This document shows positions 1-7,659 of a stretch of DNA of 14,683 bases, piece by piece. Source of the DNA: Gammaproteobacteria bacterium (GTDB taxonomy: Bacteria; Pseudomonadota; Gammaproteobacteria; SG8-11); assembly GCA_016200445.1 (NCBI GenBank), contig JACQEQ010000335.1:1-14683 (forward strand), written 5' to 3'. Position numbers and translations under genes: made by a program. Position 1 is the first letter of the stretch, and every line of letters starts with the position of its first letter. The notes below the pieces were generated by a model. That model saw only the letters and a list, made by a program, of their open reading frames with translations. It made no database searches and was not told where the DNA came from.

Positions 1-175
1 CGGCCGTGATATTACCGATGACAACCACCGGCACCGGTAATCGCGTGCGCTTAAATAGTCCGTGTCGATACGCAGCACGGCGCAATGCCGCAAGCGCTGT
101 AAACAACCCCGCCAGCGGCAACAACAAAACGGCGATTAAATTTTTGTCAGCCCAGTACGCGTCGAGACGTTTCAC
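1..175 (-). CDS. lpxK: Tetraacyldisaccharide 4'-kinase LpxK, N-terminal part (runs off left edge)
   Basis: LpxK phosphorylates the 4' position of the tetraacyldisaccharide 1-phosphate lipid A precursor at the inner membrane. Only the first 58 residues are in the window. They show a Trp near residue 8, a hydrophobic helix at about 13-30 (AVLLLPLAGLFTALAAL), a basic stretch with LRRAAYRHG, and then LPVPVVVIGNIT at 46-57. That is the family block just before the P-loop (GNIT-GGTGKTP), which lies beyond the edge. The start is a GTG at 173-175 that overlaps the msbA stop as GTGA, so the two genes are probably translationally coupled. An msbA-lpxK pair is typical of Gammaproteobacteria. The identification rests on this N-terminal motif and on context. 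Confidence 0.88.
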   Translation of the reverse strand, partial: MKRLDAYWADKNLIAVLLLPLAGLFTALAALRRAAYRHGLFKRTRLPVPVVVIGNITA

Positions 176-1935
176 GCGGGTGCTTGCGATTTAAATTGGC
201 GCTGATGTAGTTGTGCGTAAACCCCTTTGAGCGCGAGCAGTTCGCGGTGGCTGCCATGCTCGACGATGCGGCCTTGTTCCAGCACCAGGATCCGGTCGGC
301 CTTCTCAATAGTGGACAACCGGTGCGCGATCACCAGCGTGGTCCGATTCGACGTTAAGTTATCCAATGCGGCTTGGATGTGTTGCTCGGACTCCGAATCC
401 AGCGCGGAAGTCGCTTCGTCAAGGAGTAACAGCGGCGCATTTTTTAGCAAGGCGCGCGCAATCGCGATGCGTTGACGTTGTCCGCCAGACAGCAACACGC
501 CATTCTCGCCCACCATCGTATCGAAGCCTTGCGGCAAGCGGCGAATGAATTCGGTGGCATGCGCGGCATCGGCGGCGGCGATCACGCCTTCCAACCCGGA
601 TTCAGCCAGGTGCCCGTACGCGATATTTTGTGCGATGGTGTCGTTGAATAATGTAATGTCCTGGCTCACATACGCGAATTGCTGGCGTAAATCCTGTAAT
701 TTAAGATCACGAATGTCGACGCCATCCAGAAAAATCGCCCCCTGGCTAACATCATAGAAACGCGGCAGCAAACTCACCAAAGTGCTTTTGCCGCTACCCG
801 ACTTACCGACGATTGCGATGGTTTGACCCGGCTCTACGGTAAAAGAAACTTGCTCTAATACATTTGCTGCGCCGCCCTGATACATGAACGAAACCTGGCG
901 GAACTCAAGTTGACCGCGCGCGCGTTGTAAGGCTTGCCCGCCAACGTCTGTTTCTTCAGGAGTGTCTAGAAATTCAAAAATACTTTGTGACGCCGCGATA
1001 CCGCTTTGCACGGTGGTATTGATTTTGGTCAGACGTTTCATCGGCGAGAACAGCAACATCAGGGCGGTCATGAACGACATAAAGGTGCCCACGGTCATTT
1101 CATCGCGCATCGAGGGCTGCGTGACGATGTACAACACCGCAGCGAAGGCGAGCGAACCGATCAGCAGTGTGATCGGCTCGGCTAATGCGCCCGTCGCGGT
1201 CATTTTTTTCTGCTGGCGGCAGGCCATTTCATTGGCGACACCGAAATGTGCACGCTCGTAGTCTTGCGTACCGTAAGTCTTGATCACACGCTGGCCGTCG
1301 ATGGCTTCATGTGCGACACGCGTAACATCGCCAATCGAAGTTTGTATGCGACGCCCGATGCGGCGTAAGCGATTCCCGATTCCGACCACTAACACCATGA
1401 TGACCGGGCCGACCAACAAAAATAGCAACGACAAGCGCCAGTTGTAGTAAATCATCGCGCCTAGCAGGCCGACGATGGTCAGGTTGTCGCGTACCAAAAT
1501 TAAAATCGCCTTGGTGGCCGTGCTATAAATTTGTTCGGTGTCGTAAATCAATTTGGAAATTAACTGGCTCGACGGCGTGTTGTCGTAATACGCCACCGGT
1601 AACACCAGTAACTTATCGAACATTTGCTTGCGCACATCGCGAATTACATTGCGGCCGACTTTCATCATGAAAGTGTCGGCCACGAATCCGCTCATACCGC
1701 GCACGATAAACACTGCGACCAAGGCGAACGGAATATAGCGAATCGCGTCGGGATCTTTGTTGACGAAGCTGCCGTCCAACATCGGCTTGACTAGTGCAAC
1801 AAACGCCGTGTCGCTGCCTGCCGACACCGCCATGCCCAGCACCGCGAATGTGAATGTCGTCCAGTACGTACGGACATAACGCAGCAAGCGGCGGTAAACC
1901 GCCGCCGCGCCGTATCGATCCTGTTTTGGGGGCAT
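172..1935 (-). CDS. msbA: Lipid A export ABC transporter, permease/ATP-binding protein MsbA
   Basis: MsbA is a homodimeric ABC flippase that moves lipid A-core from the inner to the outer leaflet of the inner membrane. The protein has 587 residues, the usual family length (about 580). The N-terminal half is an ABC exporter membrane domain with six hydrophobic segments between about 25 and 300. The C-terminal half is the nucleotide-binding domain: Walker A GKSGSGKS at 377-384, Q-loop YVSQD near 422, signature LSGGQRQR at 482-489, Walker B LLLLDEATSALD from 502, and an H-loop IAHRLST. All catalytic residues are present. The ATG overlaps the exbD stop by one base (TAATG), with no clear Shine-Dalgarno sequence, which suggests coupled translation. 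The stop overlaps the lpxK start. Other ABC exporters look similar, but the lpxK neighbour makes MsbA the strong choice. Confidence 0.95.
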   Translation of the reverse strand: MPPKQDRYGAAAVYRRLLRYVRTYWTTFTFAVLGMAVSAGSDTAFVALVKPMLDGSFVNKDPDAIRYIPFALVAVFIVRGMSGFVADTFMMKVGRNVIRDVRKQMFDKLLVLPVAYYDNTPSSQLISKLIYDTEQIYSTATKAILILVRDNLTIVGLLGAMIYYNWRLSLLFLLVGPVIMVLVVGIGNRLRRIGRRIQTSIGDVTRVAHEAIDGQRVIKTYGTQDYERAHFGVANEMACRQQKKMTATGALAEPITLLIGSLAFAAVLYIVTQPSMRDEMTVGTFMSFMTALMLLFSPMKRLTKINTTVQSGIAASQSIFEFLDTPEETDVGGQALQRARGQLEFRQVSFMYQGGAANVLEQVSFTVEPGQTIAIVGKSGSGKSTLVSLLPRFYDVSQGAIFLDGVDIRDLKLQDLRQQFAYVSQDITLFNDTIAQNIAYGHLAESGLEGVIAAADAAHATEFIRRLPQGFDTMVGENGVLLSGGQRQRIAIARALLKNAPLLLLDEATSALDSESEQHIQAALDNLTSNRTTLVIAHRLSTIEKADRILVLEQGRIVEHGSHRELLALKGVYAQLHQRQFKSQAPA

Positions 1936-2366
1936 TATTGCGGGGATTTCGGCTGTTGCGCCGCGATGCTGATCCGCAGCAAACCTAGCTGCCGCGCGGC
2001 ATCCATGGCGGTCACGACGGCTTGATGCGGGGTTTTGCCGTCGGCGCTAATGACGACAATCAGTTCCTTGCGATCACGTTCCGCAATGACTTTTTCCATC
2101 GCGCGTTTGACGGTGCCGAGCTCGTTATTGACAACCTCTTGGCGATCGACAAAAAAACGTCCGCGCTCGTCGATGGCCACATCGATGGTTTTGACTTCTT
2201 GATCCGGCAATTTTTTCTGCGCGGCTTCCGGCAGGTTAATGGAAATTTCCGCCGCGTGTTTAAATGTGGTCGCCAGCATAAAGAAGATCAGCAACATCAA
2301 CAGTATGTCGATCAACGGAATCAGAATGATTTCCGGCTCCTCGCGGCGGCGTTGGCGCAGGTTCAC
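1935..2366 (-). CDS. exbD: ExbD/TolR-family biopolymer transport protein
   Basis: This is the small stator-like partner of ExbB in proton-motive-force-driven complexes of the inner membrane. It has 143 residues, the normal length. A basic cytoplasmic N-terminus (RQRRREEPE) is followed by one transmembrane helix at about 12-33 (ILIPLIDILLMLLIFFMLAT). Asp20 in LIDILL sits at the place of the proton-conducting Asp of ExbD/TolR. The rest is a periplasmic domain with the usual ISINLPEA and VVISADGKTPHQAVVTAMDAAR blocks. The start is a GTG (2364-2366) overlapping the exbB stop as GTGA. The gene lies between exbB and msbA, an arrangement known in Pseudomonas and Xanthomonas relatives. No TonB gene is in view, so what this pair energises cannot be read from the window. 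Confidence 0.92.
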   Translation of the reverse strand: MNLRQRRREEPEIILIPLIDILLMLLIFFMLATTFKHAAEISINLPEAAQKKLPDQEVKTIDVAIDERGRFFVDRQEVVNNELGTVKRAMEKVIAERDRKELIVVISADGKTPHQAVVTAMDAARQLGLLRISIAAQQPKSPQ

Positions 2367-3034
2367 TTCTTCGCCTCCGGGCTCACCCTGGCCACTTTTG
2401 AATCTTTCGCTTCCTTGGCTTCCAGCTGGTCACGTTCGCCCATCATCACTTCCACGAGTTTGATGGCTTCCTGCTCCATCGAGACCGCCAGCTCATCGAC
2501 GCGGCGTTGAAAATGCCGGTAAAAAATCAGCGCGGGAATCGCCACCACCAAGCCCGCTGCGGTCGCGATCATAATTTTTGAAATGCCGGCGCCGAGCGCT
2601 TGCGGGTTGCCGACGCCTTGCGATGTCATGGTGGAAAACACTTCCATCAACCCCACGACCGAACCCAGCAGTCCAAGCAGCGGCGCGATTGCCGCGATGG
2701 TGCCCAGTGTATTCAAAAAGCGCTCCATGTCATGAATTTCATGGCGCCCGGCGTCTTCGATGCTTTCTTTCATGACGGTGCGGCTGTTGTGGCGATTCAC
2801 CAAACCCGCCGCAAGCACCCGGCCGAGCGGCGAGCCGTCGCGCAATGCGCGCAGACTATCGACCGTCAACTCGTTTTTTTTATGCCAGTTCCAGATCTGT
2901 GCCACTAAATGCTTGGGGATGATCTTCTTGGTTTGCAGCGCCCAGAAACGTTCGGCGATGATCGCCACGGAAGCAATCGAACACAAAATGATCGGCAGCA
3001 TGAGAAAGCCGCCCGCTTGGATAATTTCAAACAC
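2363..3034 (-). CDS. exbB: ExbB/TolQ/MotA-family proton channel protein
   Basis: ExbB forms the inner-membrane proton channel that works with ExbD. I place the start at the GTG at 3032-3034, giving 223 residues beginning (V)FEIIQAGGFLMLP, because the family begins there and an AAAGGGA Shine-Dalgarno-like stretch lies about 8 bases upstream. An in-frame TTG at 3059-3061 would add nine residues and is less likely. Hydrophobic segments lie near 10-32 (FLMLPIILCSIASVAIIAERFW), 105-130 (LGTIAAIAPLLGLLGSVVGLM) and 150-172 (IMIATAAGLVVAIPALIFY), the standard three-helix MotA/TolQ/ExbB layout with the conserved APLLGLLGSVVGL block. It is first in the compact exbB-exbD-msbA-lpxK operon. Confidence 0.92.
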   Translation of the reverse strand: MFEIIQAGGFLMLPIILCSIASVAIIAERFWALQTKKIIPKHLVAQIWNWHKKNELTVDSLRALRDGSPLGRVLAAGLVNRHNSRTVMKESIEDAGRHEIHDMERFLNTLGTIAAIAPLLGLLGSVVGLMEVFSTMTSQGVGNPQALGAGISKIMIATAAGLVVAIPALIFYRHFQRRVDELAVSMEQEAIKLVEVMMGERDQLEAKEAKDSKVARVSPEAKK

Positions 3035-3164
3035 AGTGTGATTCCCTTTGTTAGGTCGCAAGACTGCGACAATGTAACAAACTCAATCAGGCGCGGAAAG
3101 TCCGCTCTCGCATATCCGCTCGTTCACTCAATATCGGCGGCGCGGCGCGCGAATTGAGTTTGCG
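3035..3164. promoter_or_regulatory. comEC-exbB intergenic region with inverted repeats, probable exbB operon leader
   Basis: These 130 bp separate comEC from the tightly packed exbB operon and are the most likely place for its promoter. Two structures are visible. CAAACTCAAT at 3078-3087 and ATTGAGTTTG at 3153-3162 form a perfect 10-bp inverted repeat, the second copy being just past the comEC stop. GTCGCA at 3055-3060 and TGCGAC at 3065-3070 form a 6-bp stem with a 4-base loop, just upstream of the exbB Shine-Dalgarno sequence. A related TATTGAGTGAA lies between the two repeat arms on the minus strand. I see no convincing -35/-10 pair and no U-tract terminator, so the regulatory role is inferred from position. 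Confidence 0.35.
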
Positions 3165-5522
3165 TTATCGTTGCACCGTGGCGATGTGCCAGTAACGTCG
3201 CGCAGCGGTGCGAAACAACACCGGCGCACTCACCCCATCCACGCCAATTTGAAAGCTGATCGCACCTGCGTTGGCGCTATCCAGCATGCGCGCATCGACA
3301 TCGCGGTAGCGCTGCACCACCTTGGCCTTCGGGAAGCCAAAACGGTTGCGGTAGCCTACGGGAAACAAGGCGTAATGCGGCGCGATGCTGTTCACAAACT
3401 CGGCCGAGGATGACGTCATGCTGCCATGATGCGGCACAACTAAAATATCGGCGCGCAACTGCGCAGCGGCATTGGCGAGTAAAAACTTTTCGGACGGAAT
3501 TTCAATATCGCCCGGCAATAACACACTGCCCCCGGCGTTACTCACGCGCAACACACACGAGACATCATTGTCTTTTTTGCGGCGCAGCCCGGATTCAACC
3601 GGCGGCGGATACAACACCGTGAAGTCGACGCCGTCCCACTGCCACGCGCGCGGAGTGCTACACGCCGTGGCGCCGGGCGCAAGTTCAAGCGGCACGCTGC
3701 TGGCGACTTCGGCAACCTTGGTTTGACGCAGCACCGAACGCGCGCCGCCGATGTGGTCGCTGTCGCTGTGGCTGAGCATTAATATGTCAACATCGCGCAC
3801 ACCTAAGTAACGCAGGTACGGCACGACCACGGCTTCGCCGGTATTGAAGTGCTCGGAAAATTTTGGCCCGGTGTCGTATACCAATACATGGTTGGCGGTG
3901 CGCACGACGGCGGAAAGCCCCTGCCCGACATCGAGCAACGTAAACCAGAATTCACCCGGCTGCGGTGCGGGTGGCGACACCAGAATCATCGGTGCCAACG
4001 CCACCGCGCCCAGCCACCGCGCGGGGACACCGCGCGGCAGTAGCAACCATAACGTGCCGATGCAGCCGACCATTACGGTCCAGGTTTGCGGCACATGCTG
4101 TGTCCACTGCGCCCAGGGTGTGTCGGCGGCGAGCTCAAGAAACCACCACACCGGCACCACCGACAGCTGTGCCCAGTCTAAAAAGAATTCACCGGCGGAT
4201 TGCGACACCGGCAGCGTTAATGCGCCCGCCAGCGTCAGTGGCACGGTCACACTATTGAACCACGGGACAGCGACGAGATTAGTCAACGGCGCAACCATGC
4301 TGGTGCGCTGAAACAACACCAGCATCAGCGGCAACATGCCGATCGCCACCACCCACTGCACCCGCCCCCACTTCCACCACCAGTTCGGCTCGCCCCAACG
4401 CGCGTGCATCGCGAATAAAATCACCCCGACCGCGCCGAACGACAACCAGAAACCGGCTTGCAATACCGCAAGCGGATCCAGCAACAACACAGCGAGCAGC
4501 GAAAGCGCCAGGACGCGACTCGCTGGAATACGCCGTTGGGCGATGATCGCCGCCATCACCACACCGACCATCACCAGCGAGCGCTGCGTCGGCACCGAAA
4601 AACCGGCCAGCGCCGCATACACGGCCGCCGCGAGCAACGCTACGACCGCCGCCGCCTTGGGTGCGGGCCACCACAACGCGGCCTGGCTCGACCACGCCCA
4701 CACGCGGCGCGTTAAAAAAAACATCACCCCGGCGATAAAGCCGATGTGCAATCCGGAAATCGAAATCATGTGCGTGGTGCCAGTGCGATTCAGCACGTCC
4801 CACTGCGCTTCGCTGAAGTCCTGTGTGACGCCGATTGCCAGCGCTGCGATAATGGCCTGATGCGGCTGCTCGAATAACGTCTGGGAAATTTTTTCAGACA
4901 AACCCTGACGCCACCGGTCTAACGGACGAGCAAACGGCGCGCTTTCCAGTAATTCATAACCAGGCGACGCAGCGGACTCGTCGCCGTCTGCTTCAGCATT
5001 TGTGCGCGCCACGCGCACATAGCCGGTGGCGCGCACCCCTTGCTGATACAACCAGCCTTCGTAGTCGAAACCGCCTGGATTCATGTAGCCGCTCGGACGT
5101 TTCAACCGCACCGTGAAACGCCAACGATCACCCACCCGTACCTCGGCACTGGAATTGCGCCACGACAGGCGCACCCGTCCGGGGATCGGCAAAACATTAT
5201 CGTTAAGCCGCAAAGAATCGACATCGAACAAAAAACGCACATCGTGCTCGCTCTGCGAAGGCAAGCTGGCGATAGTGCCTTCAGCAATCAAATCAACGCC
5301 TTCATACTCCGGTGCCAGGCCGCCTTGCGCCAACAGTAACTGTGCACGCAACAAGGCCCAGAAAAATCCGCAGGTAAACCACAATGGCATCCGCACAGCG
5401 GGCCAGCTCCACGCCAGCACGCTCAGCGGAATTAACAGCGCGCACCAACCCCAATCCGGCAATTCTGCGAACTGTTGTAACGCGAAAATTCCGGCTAAAA
5501 AAGCCAGCGAGCCTGAGCGCAT
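3165..5522 (-). CDS. comEC: ComEC/Rec2-family DNA internalisation protein
   Basis: ComEC is the inner-membrane channel through which single-stranded DNA enters the cell during natural transformation. The protein has 785 residues, typical for Gram-negative Rec2. Domains in order: N-terminal helices and a DUF4131-like soluble region (about 1-200); the polytopic Competence domain (about 220-480), with the hallmark GTTHMISISGLHIG near 248-261; and a C-terminal metallo-beta-lactamase-like domain (about 525-780). The last has LLDVGQG at 529-535, SHSDSDHIGG at 584-593, LPGDIE near 669 and VPHHGS near 696. The metal-binding pattern is intact. The ATG at 5520-5522 has no strong Shine-Dalgarno sequence. 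Comparable gammaproteobacteria keep comEC upstream of exbBD and lpxK. Presence alone does not show that the organism is competent. Confidence 0.94.
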   Translation of the reverse strand: MRSGSLAFLAGIFALQQFAELPDWGWCALLIPLSVLAWSWPAVRMPLWFTCGFFWALLRAQLLLAQGGLAPEYEGVDLIAEGTIASLPSQSEHDVRFLFDVDSLRLNDNVLPIPGRVRLSWRNSSAEVRVGDRWRFTVRLKRPSGYMNPGGFDYEGWLYQQGVRATGYVRVARTNAEADGDESAASPGYELLESAPFARPLDRWRQGLSEKISQTLFEQPHQAIIAALAIGVTQDFSEAQWDVLNRTGTTHMISISGLHIGFIAGVMFFLTRRVWAWSSQAALWWPAPKAAAVVALLAAAVYAALAGFSVPTQRSLVMVGVVMAAIIAQRRIPASRVLALSLLAVLLLDPLAVLQAGFWLSFGAVGVILFAMHARWGEPNWWWKWGRVQWVVAIGMLPLMLVLFQRTSMVAPLTNLVAVPWFNSVTVPLTLAGALTLPVSQSAGEFFLDWAQLSVVPVWWFLELAADTPWAQWTQHVPQTWTVMVGCIGTLWLLLPRGVPARWLGAVALAPMILVSPPAPQPGEFWFTLLDVGQGLSAVVRTANHVLVYDTGPKFSEHFNTGEAVVVPYLRYLGVRDVDILMLSHSDSDHIGGARSVLRQTKVAEVASSVPLELAPGATACSTPRAWQWDGVDFTVLYPPPVESGLRRKKDNDVSCVLRVSNAGGSVLLPGDIEIPSEKFLLANAAAQLRADILVVPHHGSMTSSSAEFVNSIAPHYALFPVGYRNRFGFPKAKVVQRYRDVDARMLDSANAGAISFQIGVDGVSAPVLFRTAARRYWHIATVQR

Positions 5523-5573
5523 GGGGGAAGGATAAAGAGTCTTGCCTGCTGTGTCGCTAACGGTCTGTGCCGG

Positions 5574-6221
5574 CTATTCAATGCGATTCTTCATAGCCGC
5601 TTCCACGAGCGACCCCATCGCCGCAGCATCTTGACGCCCAGTAGATTTCAATCCGGCAACGACACTGGCTTGATTCTGAGGCGGCTGGTTTTGGCTCACC
5701 TTCCACTTGCCGGACAGCCGGGTAATCACCATTTCAAATCCGACGATGTGACCGAGCAGGTGTTCGATATAGTCGCGCGGCGCATCGGCCATCGACCACG
5801 CTTGCGGGAAGGAGGCTTCGTTATGCGCAGTCAGCGCTTCGAGTTGAGTTCGCAGCCAGGCGGCGTCATCGGCGATTCGTACCAGCCCGTAGGCATGCAC
5901 GACGGCGAAGTTCCAGGTAGGAACCACCTTGCCGGTGACTTGTTTGGTCGCGTACCAAGACGGTGTTATGTAGGCATCCGGGCCGTGAAATATCGCCAAC
6001 GCCTCGGTGTTTTTTGCAAAGTCGCTCAACACCGGATTGGCGCGCGCCACATGCCCTTGCAAGGTACCCAAGGGAGCGGGCGATCCCGACAGATGCAACG
6101 GAATGTGATTCGCATTCAAACCACTTGCGGACAGCGTGATCAACGTCGCCAACAGATGTGCGCGCATCAATTCGTGCATAACGTCAACTCGTGGCTCTTC
6201 AAACTGCTTGGGGATGTACAT
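5574..6221 (-). CDS. PaiB-family FMN-binding protein / putative negative transcriptional regulator
   Basis: The 215-residue product matches the PaiB family (Pfam FMN_bind_2), normally 200-215 residues. Seen in order: MYIPKQFEE at the start, LATLITLSASGLNANHIPL at about 24-42, GHVARANP near 56, FHGPDAYITPSWY at 78-90, VPTWNFAVVHAYG at 100-112, and KWKVSQNQP at 172-180. These are the conserved split-barrel flavin-binding blocks. In Bacillus subtilis PaiB was described as a negative regulator of sporulation and protease genes, but most homologues are uncharacterised and the regulator label is weak. Its ATG lies 27 bp downstream of the GNAT gene on the same strand, so the two probably share a transcript. 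This mirrors the paiA-paiB order. Confidence 0.88.
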   Translation of the reverse strand: MYIPKQFEEPRVDVMHELMRAHLLATLITLSASGLNANHIPLHLSGSPAPLGTLQGHVARANPVLSDFAKNTEALAIFHGPDAYITPSWYATKQVTGKVVPTWNFAVVHAYGLVRIADDAAWLRTQLEALTAHNEASFPQAWSMADAPRDYIEHLLGHIVGFEMVITRLSGKWKVSQNQPPQNQASVVAGLKSTGRQDAAAMGSLVEAAMKNRIE

Positions 6222-6248
6222 GTTCGCCTGCGAATAAGTCGAGCTCAG

Positions 6249-6683
6249 CTACGATTTAGATACCGTAAGACTTTCGGAAAAATGATACCCGGCCCGCGTC
6301 ATTCCTTCACGCTCATAAAACCGGTGGGCACCGGTCCGCTGCATGCCTGAATCCAGATGCAGCTGAGAACAATTATTTTGCCCCGCATAGCCTTTGAGCC
6401 ACGACAATAAATGCGCTCCATAACCCTTGGAACGCTGCGCAGGCAGGGTCACCAGATCGTCCACGTACAGGAACCGCCCCCACGCCAGATTTTCCGAAAT
6501 CCTGAATCCAGCCACGGCCATGCAACCTTCTGCCGCGTGCACAAACGCCAAGCGGTAGCCGGATTTCTCATGATCCCGGACGCGCGCAAGAAACTGCTCT
6601 TCCGCAACATGCGGGCGCAGCTCGCGCATGACCCGGTAGCAATCCATAATGTCGGCGTCGGTGCTTGCAATACGAATGCTCAT
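6249..6683 (-). CDS. GNAT-family N-acetyltransferase
   Basis: This is a 144-residue single-domain acetyltransferase of the Gcn5-related type, which transfers acetyl from acetyl-CoA to an amine. Seen: beta strands with AGFRISENLAWGRFLYVDDLVT at about 58-79, then the acetyl-CoA pyrophosphate loop QRSKGYGAHLL at 83-93 (Q/R-x-x-G-x-G/A pattern), and the C-terminal LHLDSGMQRTGAHRFYEREGM with the typical AHRFYER element. The ATG at 6681-6683 follows a GAGGAA ribosome-binding site. The substrate cannot be read from the sequence. Its position before a paiB-type gene suggests comparison with PaiA, a polyamine acetyltransferase, but similarity to PaiA was not established. Confidence 0.87.
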   Translation of the reverse strand: MSIRIASTDADIMDCYRVMRELRPHVAEEQFLARVRDHEKSGYRLAFVHAAEGCMAVAGFRISENLAWGRFLYVDDLVTLPAQRSKGYGAHLLSWLKGYAGQNNCSQLHLDSGMQRTGAHRFYEREGMTRAGYHFSESLTVSKS

Positions 6684-6712
6684 GTTTCCTCGGAATTTTG
6701 CGCACCGTGTGC

Positions 6713-6718
6713 GTTATA
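6713..6718 (-). promoter_or_regulatory. Possible -10 box upstream of the GNAT-paiB pair
   Basis: On the minus strand the sequence reads TATAAC, five of six bases of the sigma-70 -10 consensus, about 30 bp before the GNAT start. No good -35 hexamer is found at 16-18 bp, so this is a weak call. Confidence 0.22.
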
Positions 6719-6772
6719 AATTAAGACGCCGATAAACAGCGCCAGCTTCTGCCGGTCCGCTGGAATGCGGTG

Positions 6773-7292
6773 TCAGGCACCCTTGAAACACCAGTGCCAA
6801 GGCTCGTACTGGTAGCCACGAGAGTTCCCTTGCGGAAAAGACAAATAAAATCCGTAGCTATTCGCATGGTTTACCAGCCAATGAAATGCCGGTGTTACTT
6901 CAAAAGCAACTTCCAGTAACGCACTGCCGGGTGTAGCAAGGTCCACGGCGCAGCCGCGTGTGATGCTCACTGTAACCGGGCGGCGCGCAAACTTTCAGGA
7001 TGTCTTCAATGCTAGCTCCAGCATCGAGCTTGCTGCGAATGATGTCTTGTTGCCGCTCGATGCTGCGAAAGCCGGAGACCATAAACACCGCGATGTGCTC
7101 CGCGCCTGCCGCGCTCTTGAGCGTCCGCCACGCGCGCGCGGCGGCCGGAATCAACAAGTGTTGTCGCCCGTCGTCGCCGATCTCGGCCACCTCAAGACCC
7201 TCGGCCTCCCGATACTCACGCAGGCCACGGGCGGCGAGTGCGGCGCTGGAAATTCCCAGCGCTTCAAGAATTGAGATCGTAGCGGAATTCAT
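6773..7292 (-). pseudogene. VanY/DacB-type D-alanyl-D-alanine carboxypeptidase, frameshifted
   Basis: Two adjoining reading frames together make one M15B (VanY-like) zinc carboxypeptidase of about 170 residues, an enzyme that trims the terminal D-Ala from peptidoglycan stem peptides. The first frame starts at the ATG 7290-7292 and carries VSGFRSIERQQDII and APPGYSEHHT. The second continues with GCAVDLATPG, FEVTPAFHWLVNHANSYGF, LSFPQGNSRGYQYEPWHW and ends at the TGA 6773-6775. The break falls inside the zinc motif SEHHTG-AVDL, between its His and Asp ligands. Removing one C near 6956 restores HHTGCAVDL exactly. As it stands the product loses its Asp ligand and the EPWHW block and should be inactive. 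A sequencing or assembly error is the main alternative. No signal peptide is evident at the proposed start. Confidence 0.82.
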
Positions 7293-7323
7293 GGGTTTGG
7301 CGATGTCCTCTCACATCTCGGCT

Positions 7324-7509
7324 CTAACGATCATGACGAATCTCTCGGCACCAATCGGCCTGGAAGCGCCACACGAATCCAGCGCTGCTGTCGGCCAGTG
7401 CATTTATTTCATCCAGCCGCTGCACGAAACCCGACATGTCGGGATCATCGAGATCCGCCTTCATACGTGCGATGTTCACTTGGGCAAGCTGGTAGTCCAT
7501 ATACCGCAT
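7324..7509 (-). pseudogene. DUF3291-family gene, truncated after the N-terminal third
   Basis: The 61-residue frame begins MRYMDYQLAQVNIARMKADLDDPDMSGFVQRLDEINALADSSAGFVWRFQ. This is the start of DUF3291 proteins, which are usually about 140-160 residues, of monooxygenase-like fold and unknown function. After about residue 50 the resemblance ends and a TAG stop follows at 7324-7326. Only 31 bp separate it from the carboxypeptidase gene, so the remaining two thirds have been deleted rather than frameshifted. The true start could be either of the two Met codons (7507-7509 or 7498-7500). It lies 70 bp from the left end of the IS630 remnant. Confidence 0.72.
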
Positions 7510-7579
7510 TCGTGAGTTGGCTGAAGCCCGGGTGCAACGCTGAAAAAATCACCGGGGCAAAAATGAAAACAACCGGAGT

Positions 7580-7592
7580 TATACCCAGCACG
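7580..7592 (+). repeat. Left terminal inverted repeat of the IS630 element
   Basis: TATACCCAGCACG, an exact reverse complement of 8562-8574. The first two bases (TA) are probably the duplicated target rather than part of the element. Similarity does not continue strongly inward. Confidence 0.87.
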
Positions 7593-7616
7593 CTAGAAAT
7601 CACATAAATTCTCTAC

Positions 7617-7622
7617 TATAAA
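7617..7622 (+). promoter_or_regulatory. Possible -10 box for the IS630 transposase
   Basis: TATAAA lies about 38 bp upstream of the transposase ATG inside the left end of the element. No clear -35 hexamer is seen. Confidence 0.25.
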
Positions 7623-7659
7623 ATTCGATATTAGTGCATGAGCTGGAGGCTCCCATCGC

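Noticed and set aside
4279..4803. 174-codon minus-strand frame inside comEC
   Set aside because: It lies in the Competence domain in an alternative frame. Gly/Arg-rich composition marks it as a shadow frame.
6731..6765. CCAGC...GCTGG dyad downstream of the carboxypeptidase as a terminator
   Set aside because: The stem has only 5 bp, the loop is long and there is no T-tract, so an intrinsic terminator is not supported.
7510..7579. Minus-strand reading of hydrophobic residues (VVFIFAPVIFSAL) between the DUF3291 remnant and the IS
   Set aside because: It is only about 25 codons, and a stop lies just upstream once the IS is removed in silico. It has no start or ribosome-binding site, so it may be chance.
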